Part shown: one piece after another, positions 33,928 to 40,945 of the stretch
Layout: each line of letters begins with the position of its first letter
Position numbering within the stretch: position 1 is the stretch's first letter
NCBI GenBank assembly: GCA_024278755.1
Contig: JAJRSO010000054.1
Span: 1-40,945, forward strand
DNA from: Calditrichota bacterium
GTDB taxonomy: Bacteria; Calditrichota; Calditrichia; Calditrichales; Calditrichaceae
Direction of reading: 5' to 3'
DNA length: 40,945 nucleotides
Notes under the pieces: generated by a model
Told to the model about the DNA's origin: nothing
The model's input: only the letters and a program-made list of their open reading frames with translations
Database searches by the model: none
Position numbers and translations under genes: made by a program

Positions 33928-35316
33928 ATGCGAAATAGGACGTTTATCCTAAACCAAATCATTTTTGTTGTTTTTGTGTCTCTTAGCTTAACTGTAAATG
34001 CTCAAAATTTGTTGCTTAATCCGGACGCCGAAAGCGGCGATACTCAGGGTTGGATTGATGTGGACGACGCCTGGAGCGCATCGAACGATATAGCGCCGCA
34101 TAGCGGTAATTATTTTTTCTGGCCGTCCCGGTTGGACATTCCCTATACCGAATTATATCAGGATGTGGATATGGCCGTGTACAGCGCATCCATTGACGCC
34201 GGAGAATCCTATTTTTCCCTTTCCGGCTGGTTGGCAAATTGGGATCAGTATCCCCATGACCGGGCGACTCTGGCTATCGAAGCTCTTAACGGTAGCAATG
34301 AACAAATCATGTATCTCTCCCATGATCACCGCAGTCCGGTTTGGACGAAATATCAAATAGAAGGCCAGATACCGCAAGGAACCCTGGTTTTACGGGTGCA
34401 TTTGATTGCCACGCGATTTGTGGGGAGTGATAATGACGGTTATTTTGATGATCTGTCCTTAGAAATCAGCACAACCGCGCCAACGACTTATGTAACGGTT
34501 TCGGCAGAAAATGACGAGACAGAACTTCCGGTGGATGGCACTTTGCAGCTTTCGGCGGAAACAATCGGCGGAAGTGATGCCGGTTATACATGGTCTTCTT
34601 CATTTGATGCGGTTGCCACAGTGGATACCACCGGCCTGATCACCGCGCATCAGGCAGGCAAATTTACCATCCAGGCGGTGGGGAAGAGTACCGCTAAGAT
34701 GGGATTTATAGAACTGACGGCGTATAATCCGGAAGATATTGTTTTCCATACGCCGGAAACGGGCGTTACCTGGGAAAGTACAAGCTTACAGGAAATTACC
34801 TGGGAGGTTAAAGGAACGATAACAAGCGGAACGCTTTTTTATAGCTTGACCGGCGGAAGTGACTGGAACGAAATTGTAGCGATCGATTCGGTTGTAAAGC
34901 AACATTACTTTTGGACAGTACCGGATACGAATGAAACGTTTAATAATTGTTACATCAAAATGACCTGGGATGAAGGCGAGTCGATGAGTGCAGGGTTTTC
35001 CATTGTTCCCAACACAACGGCAATCAACGATACCCCGGATGCAGCTCATCCGGCAGGATTTCAGTTATTTCCTAATTTCCCGAATCCTTTTAACCCCAGC
35101 ACTGTCATTATGTATCAACTTTCAGCGGTCAGCCATGTACGATTAACCGTTTATAATGCTTACGGGCAAGTGGTGGGTGTCCTTGTAAATGAACAGCAGG
35201 CGCCGGGAAGTTATCAACTTAAGTTTAATGCAGGCGGTTTGGCATCCGGCGTGTATTTTTATCGTTTGCAGGTTGGGGCAAATACACAAACCCAAAAAAT
35301 GATCTTAATGCGCTGA
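33928..35316 (+). CDS. Secreted multi-domain adhesin-like protein with T9SS tail
   Basis: This 462-residue secreted protein starts at ATG 33928, six bases after AAAGGAG (33915-33921), with signal peptide ending VNAQ. An N-terminal galactose-binding-like domain (LLLNPDAESGDTQGWIDVDD to YFDDLSLEIS, about residues 25-175) resembles carbohydrate-binding modules. Next come a bacterial Ig-like BIG2 domain (LPVDGTLQLSAETIGG, VDTTGLITAHQAGKFTIQAV) and an Ig-like domain with TPETGVTWESTSLQEITW. The T9SS tail closes it (NFPNPFNPSTVIMYQL, ASGVYFYRLQV, KMILMR). There is no catalytic domain, so glycan or surface binding is the likeliest role. An upstream GTG at 33901 is in frame but less likely. Confidence 0.82.
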   Translation: MRNRTFILNQIIFVVFVSLSLTVNAQNLLLNPDAESGDTQGWIDVDDAWSASNDIAPHSGNYFFWPSRLDIPYTELYQDVDMAVYSASIDAGESYFSLSGWLANWDQYPHDRATLAIEALNGSNEQIMYLSHDHRSPVWTKYQIEGQIPQGTLVLRVHLIATRFVGSDNDGYFDDLSLEISTTAPTTYVTVSAENDETELPVDGTLQLSAETIGGSDAGYTWSSSFDAVATVDTTGLITAHQAGKFTIQAVGKSTAKMGFIELTAYNPEDIVFHTPETGVTWESTSLQEITWEVKGTITSGTLFYSLTGGSDWNEIVAIDSVVKQHYFWTVPDTNETFNNCYIKMTWDEGESMSAGFSIVPNTTAINDTPDAAHPAGFQLFPNFPNPFNPSTVIMYQLSAVSHVRLTVYNAYGQVVGVLVNEQQAPGSYQLKFNAGGLASGVYFYRLQVGANTQTQKMILMR

Positions 35317-35489
35317 TCTCCGCTTGTTTCTAATAAAACGGCGTTGATTCTTAGGCTTAAATCGCATCCGGATGGATTCTATTCCCCGCTCCGTGGGTTG
35401 TGATAAAGGTCAACTCATTACGGACACCCCGTTGCACCGATAAATCAGTATTTTTAACTTGCGGCGGGGTTGTTCAGTAAAACGTGATA

Positions 35490-36551
35490 TTAAAACATCA
35501 GGTAAAGATCATATCCGGCGGTAAAATAGTTGTTTGCTGCGCTCAGCTCAAGGTTGATAGCAATTGATTTCCATATCTTTATGGTTGTGCCAACGGATAA
35601 CAGATTCATCGGCTCATCATTGTTAAAATGTTTGGAAAAAGGGGATAAAATATCTGTTGATGTTCTGTCAAAGGCGAGTTCTTTAAACACATAGCCATAG
35701 GAAAAATAGACCCACCTCCAAAGATAATACTGAATTTTGGGATAGTGCATGCTTAGCTTCCCTTCATAGCGATCCCCGTTCCATACTTCATTAAACCGAT
35801 GTGTTTTAAGCTCGTATCCCAGCCACAAATCACCGGCTATACGCAATCCCAGGCCAACTTCGATAATTGGTTTTAGCTGAACGCCAACATCATCCCGTAT
35901 ACCTAACCGACTGGCCAGAGTGTACCGTCCGTTTCCGAATCCAAGTCCGATAAAAAAGCGGGATCTCTGTCTTTTTTGTTTCTGCGCGTTGTATTTAGGC
36001 AATTTATTAGCAGGTGTTTGCTTTGTTTGACGGGCCGGCTCAGGATTATATACAGGCTGCTTTTTTGCTTTTTTGATCCGGTTGTTGGTTTGATATATTC
36101 CGGCTAATTTTTCGGCGGTTTTTTTTACCGCTTGCGTAAGGACCATATCGATACGGCATTTGCAGTCTTCAACGGCTGTTTTCATTACAACACCGGTTTC
36201 CACATTTAAAAGGCGAATATTAATGGTAAAAATACGGCCGATTTTCCCAATGGAACCGACGGCCATATATTTAACGCCAAGTAACTTCCCGGCCTGTACG
36301 GCGCATTCATTGGAAGTACATCCCGAAAGCTGAAAGCCTTGTTCCGTTAGAATCTCTTCCACTTTTTCGCGCTCAACAACCGTCAACTTTTGTGTCTGGA
36401 TCAGTTCGGTACGCAGACGGTTTGAAATAATCCGGTTTTCGGAAGCGCTGATTCCTTCTGCATCCAAATCCATTACGGCAAGAGTAAGTTTCCCCTGAGT
36501 AAATGCAAAAGTAACCAGGAGTAATAATAACCACAAAACTCTGGTGAACAT
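35490..36551 (-). CDS. CsgG-like domain fused to an outer-membrane barrel-like domain
   Basis: This 353-residue exported protein starts at ATG 36551 behind GGAGG (36556-36560); the signal is MFTRVLWLLLLLVTFAFTQG. Residues 20-155 resemble the CsgG/LpoB/FlgO fold (KLTLAVMDLDAEGISASE, LTVVEREKVEEILTEQGF, AGKLLGVKYMAVGSIGKIG). A basic, proline-rich linker at about 160-200 leads into a C-terminal region with barrel-type strands (FFIGLGFGNGRYTLASRL, IIEVGLGLRIAGDLWLGYEL) ending in DLYLMF. Such proteins may link the periplasm to the outer membrane. The specific role is unknown. It lies downstream of the selenoprotein-like gene on the same strand, 248 bases away. Confidence 0.7.
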   Translation of the reverse strand: MFTRVLWLLLLLVTFAFTQGKLTLAVMDLDAEGISASENRIISNRLRTELIQTQKLTVVEREKVEEILTEQGFQLSGCTSNECAVQAGKLLGVKYMAVGSIGKIGRIFTINIRLLNVETGVVMKTAVEDCKCRIDMVLTQAVKKTAEKLAGIYQTNNRIKKAKKQPVYNPEPARQTKQTPANKLPKYNAQKQKRQRSRFFIGLGFGNGRYTLASRLGIRDDVGVQLKPIIEVGLGLRIAGDLWLGYELKTHRFNEVWNGDRYEGKLSMHYPKIQYYLWRWVYFSYGYVFKELAFDRTSTDILSPFSKHFNNDEPMNLLSVGTTIKIWKSIAINLELSAANNYFTAGYDLYLMF

Positions 36552-36799
36552 TATACCTCCAATATGCATATTTCCGTATGAATCAATATACATTTATACA
36601 GATATTTTGTCCAACAAGAAATCATTTTTATGAAGCGGATTGTTTTAACAATGAAAAAAGAAAAGCCGCTGAGTTTCACCGAAAAGAAAGCGATTCAGCG
36701 CCTTTTGATGTGCGTATTTATCTGCCGGTCCGCCCGTACGTAATATTAAACAACGATGCGTTAATTCCCCGCGGAATGAACATAGCATTATAAACGAGA

Positions 36800-37576
36800 C
36801 TACTGAGTCAAAATCATTCTGCGCGTCCGAATCTCCGAACGCCCCCGGAGCTGATAAAAATAAATTCCCGAAGCAACCTTACGCCCGTCTGCATTGCGTC
36901 CGTCCCAGCGGAAAATATGTGTGCCTGATTCCAGAAAACCGTCTTTTAGCGTTTGCACTAATCGTCCCTGAATATCAAATATTTTCAGACGAACGGTTTG
37001 GGGGTTATCCAGGTTAAGCATGATTTGTGTTTGCGGATTAAAGGGATTTGGATAGTTTCCTAACAGCTCAAAACTCCGGATAGATGTACTTTGCCGCTCA
37101 ATGGGTGAGAGCAAAAGAGCGTCAATCTTTCGTGTGATAGCGCCAATATCAGCGCTTGCTCCCGAATATTGTAATACTCCGTTCTGGTCGAGTACCATGC
37201 TCCAGTCATAATCCGTTTTGTAGTCGATCTGAACCGAAGCGCCTTTTACCAGTAGGGGAAATGTTACGGTCGGATTGGTCCCGTTAATAAAGGATTGCAC
37301 CTGACTATCGCTCCCGTCCCAGCACTCGATTCCTAAAACGATAACATCGTCCTGCGAATATTTTGTATAAATTCCTGACTGTATGCTGCCGCCGGCAGTT
37401 TTACAAAATCCTCAGCCCCAGCCGAAAAAGAAGAGATAAACTACTTTGCCGTGATAGTCGCTTAACGTTACATTTTCGCCCTGATACTGTTTTAACGTAA
37501 AGTCCGGCGCCGTTTCGCCCACGTCGACAGCCGATACGGACAGAATAAATAGAAGTAAAAAAAATAGTGTTTTCAC
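36800..37576 (-). CDS. Predicted selenocysteine-containing secreted redoxin with T9SS tail (in-frame TGA read as Sec)
   Basis: This is a 258-residue protein if TGA at 37414-37412 is decoded as selenocysteine (residue 55). It starts at GTG 37576 behind AGGGGGA, with signal MKTLFFLLLFILSVSA. A redoxin/TlpA-type thioredoxin fold follows: VGETAPDFTLKQYQGENVTL, then GKVVYLFFFGWG-U-GFCKTA, then VIVLGIECWDGS and VLDQNGVLQYSG. The TGA falls exactly at the first residue of the C-x-x-C active site, with Cys58 as partner (UGFC). The frame is open on both sides and clearly coding. From about residue 168, a T9SS tail completes it (NYPNPFNPQTQIML, ASGIYFYQL, RMILTQ). A nonsense-mutated cysteine gene is the alternative. 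The hairpin just after TGA favours selenocysteine. Confidence 0.8.
37380..37405 (-). promoter_or_regulatory. Candidate bacterial SECIS hairpin
   Basis: On the minus strand, CTGCC (37398-37394) pairs with GGCAG (37390-37386) around the loop GGC. An outer stem TGTA (37405-37402) pairs with TACA (37383-37380) across a small internal loop. The apical loop begins 18 bases after the TGA and starts with G, in line with the published pattern for bacterial selenocysteine insertion elements (short loop, G among its first bases, roughly 16-37 bases from TGA). Confidence 0.7.
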
Positions 37577-37619
37577 GCTTCCCCCTTTTAGATTCTAAAC
37601 GTCTTAACAGCAAACAAAA

Positions 37620-37709
37620 GTCATTCTGCGCAAGAACGTTGCCGTTAGCCTGGTGACCGGCTAAGTTTCTCCCGATACGTCTTAGCTGCTTCGTGCGGGA
37701 CAGAATGAC
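37620..37709. repeat. Small element with 9-base perfect terminal inverted repeats
   Basis: GTCATTCTG (37620-37628) and CAGAATGAC (37701-37709) bound 90 bases in the gap between two divergent T9SS cargo genes. A second pair inside (ttagcctggtgaccggctaa) makes it self-complementary. It contains no gene and resembles the common intergenic GTCATTCTG-type repeats. Confidence 0.6.
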
Positions 37710-37894
37710 AAAAATTGCGTATGAATGAGCGCCTGTTTTTATTTTTTAAAACCGTTTATTACTATTCTGTTAAATATTATTTCGGCAGAGTTTATTCCGA
37801 GGTTCAAAAAAATATTTTTTCGGAATTGGAAAGTATAGACATATCCGTTATCTTACGACACATTGAAGTTGCAGCTTCTATGGGAGAAAAGAAA

Positions 37895-40264
37895 ATGAAA
37901 AAATGGCCCTGTTTTTATCTGAGTTTTTTAATTTCCGCTTCATTGCTCATGGCGGGAACGGTAGAAAAAACATTTTATTTTAACGATTACCGGATCATCG
38001 AAAAAGGCAGTTATCAGATTATTACATTCGATGAGACATTACCGGCCGCCCAAGCCGGCGCCCCGCTTATACCTTATCACGCGGTATCTCTGTTACTGCC
38101 ATCCGGCGAACGCGCCGCGTCCATAGAAATCCGAACTACCGGGGAAAAGCAGATTCCCGGTTATTTTCAGTTATTTCCCAAACAACCTGCCCGGCCTTTG
38201 TCTGCCACGGGGGATTTCTCCTTTGTAAAAGATGAAAAAATATACGGCAGAAATACGGTTTATCCCGATAATGCCGCCGGAAGGCTAACCACTTCTTTTA
38301 TGAACGGATATGCTTTTGCGCTGGCGACCTTTACGCCTCTTAAATACAATCCTGTTTTGGGAAAAATCTCTTTCTATTCACAAGTTACGGTTTTAATACA
38401 CACGGAGCCCGATATAAAAGCAAAAAAAGCGCGGGCTTTGTTTAGTCCGTCGCCTTCAGTGTTACAAAAAGTTAAAACCCTTGCCCAAAATCCGCAGGCA
38501 GTGTTATCCTATCCTCAAAAAGTTGCCGATGCCGCCGATGATTATGAACTGCTCATTTTAACGCCGGCACAATTTACGGCAGCATTTGATACGCTGGATT
38601 ATTTTTACCTCCGGCGCGGTCTGCGCTCAAAAATTGTAACAATGGATTCCATATACAACGCCATGCAATCGCCTACTCAAAAAGAATCGATTCGTAATTT
38701 TATCATTCAGGAATATCAGAATCATCATATCGAATATGTGCTGCTCGGCGGAGATGTGGAACATGTCCCGTACGCGCCGTTCTATTGTGTGGTGCAATCG
38801 GATCAGTTATACACCAGCAACGATATTCCTGCGGATTTGTACTATTCCGCCCTGGATGGAAACTGGAATAGCGACGGTGATGATCGTTATGGCGAAATAG
38901 GCGAAGAAGATCTCTTGCCCGAAGTTGCGGTGGGCCGGCTTTCATTTAGCGATCAGACCGAATTAAACAGCATGCTGCATAAAATTATTTCCTATCAGAA
39001 CAGTCCCGTGCTCAATGAATTAGATAAGCCTTTACTGGCCGGGGAACACTTGTGGTCCGATCCCATTACCTGGGGCGCCGATTATCTGGACCTGCTCATC
39101 GGTTATCACGAGGATAACGGCTACACCACCGATGGCATTCCCGAAAACAGTAATATGGAAAAACTGTACGACCGTGAACTTTACCCCAGCGAATGGAGCG
39201 GAAGCACCATCATGGATAAAATTAATCAGGGAAAATCCTTTGTGCATCATTCGGGTCATGCTAATACGACGACGGTTATGAAACTTTACAACAGCGATAT
39301 AACAAACGAAAATTTTTACGGTGCAAACGGAATCGCTCATAACTTTACGCTGGTTTATACACACGGTTGTTACTGCGGCAGCTTTGACAGTGAGGACTGC
39401 ATTGCCGAACGTATGGTTTGTATTGATAATTTTGCCGCCGCTTTTGTAGGCAATTCCCGTTACGGCTGGTTTAACGAGGGACAAACCGAGGGGCCGTCCG
39501 AACATCTGCACCGGGAATTTGTGGATGCGCTTTACTCGGATAAATATTTTAGAATCGGACGAACACACATGGAATCGAAAACACAAACGGCGCCTTGGGT
39601 AAATGCTGCCGGTCAGTGGGAAGAAGGCGCCCTGCGCTGGTGTTTTTACGATTGCAATGTGCTGGGCGATCCGGCTTTGGCCATTTGGACCAATGAACCG
39701 ATTGCCGTGCAGTCCGATTATGTACACACGATTCAAACCAGTACGCCATCCATTGAAGTGACGGTTACTTCGGAAGGAAGTGCTGTTGAAGGTTTAACAT
39801 GCGTGATTCTTAAGGATTCTGTTTATCACGGAAAAGGCATAACGGGTGCAGATGGTAAGGCTCAGATTGTATTTGATCCGCCTTTTGAAGAAGAAGGGGA
39901 AGCCGAAATTATCGTTTCCGGGTACAATTGTAAACCGACCTCTTTTTCTTTGATTATTGATAATACGCTGTCTGTCTCCGCTTCCGGGAACTTACCGCAA
40001 CAAACAAAACTGGTAGGGAATTATCCCAACCCGTTTAATCCGCTTACAGAAATCAATTATGAAATATCAAAAACGAATTATGTGGAGCTTTCCGTTTTTA
40101 ATATGCTGGGGCAGAAGGTGCGGACCCTGGTTCATAAAAGCCAGTCCGCCGGACGGTATACGGTCACGTTTGACGCACAAAGTATGGCAAGTGGCGTGTA
40201 TATACTAAAATTGAAAACGGACAAGGGATTTGTGCAAGTTAAAAAAATGGTATTAATACGATAA
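37895..40264 (+). CDS. Gingipain-family (C25) cysteine protease with T9SS tail
   Basis: This predicted secreted cysteine protease has 789 residues. I start it at ATG 37895, where a signal peptide begins (MKKWPCFYLSFLISASLLMA), behind GGGAG at 37882-37886; earlier in-frame starts at 37715 and 37880 are less fitting. A propeptide-like region of about 210 residues is followed by the C25 domain, with EYVLLGGDVEHVPYA, acidic loop NSDGDDRYGE, catalytic His455 (HHSGHANT) and catalytic Cys492 (YTHGCYCGSF). An Ig-like domain follows (about 610-690). The T9SS tail ends it (NYPNPFNPLTEINYEI, LGQKVRTLVHK, KMVLIR). It lacks the FG-GAP repeats of the other C25 protein in the window. Its last ~100 coding bases match the gene ending at 33,236 exactly. 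Confidence 0.9.
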   Translation: MKKWPCFYLSFLISASLLMAGTVEKTFYFNDYRIIEKGSYQIITFDETLPAAQAGAPLIPYHAVSLLLPSGERAASIEIRTTGEKQIPGYFQLFPKQPARPLSATGDFSFVKDEKIYGRNTVYPDNAAGRLTTSFMNGYAFALATFTPLKYNPVLGKISFYSQVTVLIHTEPDIKAKKARALFSPSPSVLQKVKTLAQNPQAVLSYPQKVADAADDYELLILTPAQFTAAFDTLDYFYLRRGLRSKIVTMDSIYNAMQSPTQKESIRNFIIQEYQNHHIEYVLLGGDVEHVPYAPFYCVVQSDQLYTSNDIPADLYYSALDGNWNSDGDDRYGEIGEEDLLPEVAVGRLSFSDQTELNSMLHKIISYQNSPVLNELDKPLLAGEHLWSDPITWGADYLDLLIGYHEDNGYTTDGIPENSNMEKLYDRELYPSEWSGSTIMDKINQGKSFVHHSGHANTTTVMKLYNSDITNENFYGANGIAHNFTLVYTHGCYCGSFDSEDCIAERMVCIDNFAAAFVGNSRYGWFNEGQTEGPSEHLHREFVDALYSDKYFRIGRTHMESKTQTAPWVNAAGQWEEGALRWCFYDCNVLGDPALAIWTNEPIAVQSDYVHTIQTSTPSIEVTVTSEGSAVEGLTCVILKDSVYHGKGITGADGKAQIVFDPPFEEEGEAEIIVSGYNCKPTSFSLIIDNTLSVSASGNLPQQTKLVGNYPNPFNPLTEINYEISKTNYVELSVFNMLGQKVRTLVHKSQSAGRYTVTFDAQSMASGVYILKLKTDKGFVQVKKMVLIR

Positions 40265-40430
40265 AAAAAGCCATCCCGTTTTCGGGGTGCGTGTATACAC
40301 TAAGATTGAAAACAGACAAGGGATTTGTGCAATTTAAAAAAATGGTATTAATACAATAAAAAAGCCATCCCGTTTTCGGGGTGGTATATCTGCTTTGAGA
40401 TTGACTGCAGACAAAGAGTTGCTTCTTTGT
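40194..40430 (+). repeat. T9SS tail plus hairpin: tandem copies with progressive decay
   Basis: Copy C (40194-40288) is identical to copy A at 33166. Copy D (40289-40382) repeats it with about six differences and still reads VYTLRLKTDKGFVQFKKM before a stop. From 40,383 a third, decayed unit still reads GISALRLTADKELLL and then dies out. The hairpin CCATCCCGTTTTCGGGGTGG recurs after C and D. Confidence 0.85.
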
Positions 40431-40564
40431 TTCTGATTGACGGCGCCGTTATCTGTTGTTGCGACTCACCCCAAACGGGGCGTGCTAATCCAAAGAAATT
40501 GAATCATTGATTATTAAAATATTATATCGGGGTGTTGTGCTTCATGCAGAAGAATTAATAAATT

Positions 40565-40945
40565 ATGATGTTAAACGAAGATAATTATAAAGAAATAATT
40601 AAATCCTACAAAAAAAAAGATTGGGAACCCTTGCTAAAATTAATTCCTGAAATTGAAAAAACATCAAAATTTGGGCAATGGGGAGGTGGTGAAAAAGATG
40701 AAAATGGAATAATTCAAATGCCATTCATGATGGCAGAGGAAATTGTATATAGGTTTTTAAAAGAGGTTTATGACCTACCAATTATAATAAGTTTTAATTG
40801 GGGTGCATGGGATGAAGGACGAAAGATTGCTAATAATAAATCTTTTGATTTTAATTCGATTGACATACCTACAAAATGTAAGTTGATTACGGCAATAGTG
40901 AGGAACGATAGGTTTTGTGAAGGAGCGTTAGTTGCCGCATTTGAA
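40565..40945 (+). CDS. DUF6508-like protein, 3' end beyond the window
   Basis: The first 127 codons of a gene that runs off the right edge. It opens at ATG 40565 (a second ATG follows at once) and encodes MMLNEDNYKEIIKSYKKKDW and further helical sequence. The tail of the visible part, LITAIVRNDRFCEGALVAAF, matches the conserved core of DUF6508 proteins, whose function is unknown. It has no signal peptide. It is distinctly more A+T-rich than the neighbouring genes, with many AAA, ATA and TTA codons, which hints at recent acquisition. The ribosome binding site is poor. Confidence 0.75.
   Translation, partial: MMLNEDNYKEIIKSYKKKDWEPLLKLIPEIEKTSKFGQWGGGEKDENGIIQMPFMMAEEIVYRFLKEVYDLPIIISFNWGAWDEGRKIANNKSFDFNSIDIPTKCKLITAIVRNDRFCEGALVAAFE

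Noticed and set aside
36578-36793. A 71-codon plus-strand frame between two minus-strand genes
   Set aside because: No ribosome binding site, no recognisable domain, and it overlaps the leader of the CsgG-like gene.
36800-37300. A separate 166-residue gene starting at GTG 37300
   Set aside because: It has no ribosome binding site and begins inside a redoxin domain whose front half lies upstream in the same frame, separated only by TGA at 37,414.
37401-37613. A 70-residue minus-strand frame rich in Arg
   Set aside because: It overlaps the redoxin coding frame out of phase and shows no domain or signal peptide.
37715-37894. N-terminal extension of the second C25 protease
   Set aside because: It would bury the signal peptide beginning at 37,895 and lacks a ribosome binding site at its own start.

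Overview
The window looks like a chromosomal segment of a Gram-negative bacterium of the Fibrobacterota-Chlorobiota-Bacteroidota group, most likely Calditrichota (Caldithrix-like) or a close relative. This is an inference. It rests on six proteins ending in a type IX secretion (T9SS) C-terminal domain with the YPNPFNP...LGQKV...SGIYFYRL...KMxLxR pattern, together with outer-membrane barrels, lipoproteins and good GGAGG-type ribosome binding sites. TGA is an ordinary stop here (bisphosphate nucleotidase, prs, deoC and the 35,316 gene all end in it).

Layout. 0.3-3.9 kb: a DUF1684 lipoprotein, two overlapping inositol-monophosphatase-fold phosphatases, and PRPP synthetase. 4.2-10.2 kb: a divergent pair of T9SS cargo genes, a 1551-residue gingipain-family (C25) protease and a secreted glutamine-amidotransferase-like protein. 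10.3-13.1 kb: SlyD, tRNA-Leu(CAA), a NosL/TlpA lipoprotein pair and thioredoxin. 13.2-20.7 kb (minus strand): a VWA/CsgG-like fusion, aminopeptidase P and two outer-membrane barrels. 21.4-26.9 kb (plus): an archaeal-type hexose-phosphate mutase, a EutN/CcmL microcompartment vertex protein, deoxyribose-phosphate aldolase, pyrimidine-nucleoside phosphorylase and a short RsgA GTPase. 27.2-29.6 kb: a ferritin-like diiron protein, a degenerate nuclease-fold/barrel protein and a 57-residue lipoprotein. 29.8-40.3 kb: an island of T9SS cargo genes. The window ends inside an A+T-rich DUF6508 gene.

Two points stand out. First, at 36,800-37,576 (minus) two apparent fragments are one continuous gene interrupted only by an in-frame TGA. 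The TGA occupies the first position of a thioredoxin-type redox motif (UGFC), and a hairpin with the geometry of a bacterial SECIS follows it. I read this as a selenocysteine-containing redoxin that carries a signal peptide and a T9SS tail, so a selenoprotein predicted to reach the cell surface. Second, the deoxyribose-phosphate aldolase has an N-terminal amphipathic helix like a microcompartment encapsulation peptide and sits 134 bases after a shell vertex gene and upstream of pyrimidine-nucleoside phosphorylase. This suggests a compartment that handles deoxynucleosides and the acetaldehyde released from them.

A third theme is remodelling of T9SS tails. The last ~100 bases of two cargo genes 7 kb apart are identical at DNA level. 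Both are followed by a second 95-base copy of tail plus hairpin, and one is then followed by a different orphaned T9SS tail with its own terminator. Intergenic spaces are rich in small dispersed palindromic repeats. I found no transposase, CRISPR array, rRNA or replication origin.
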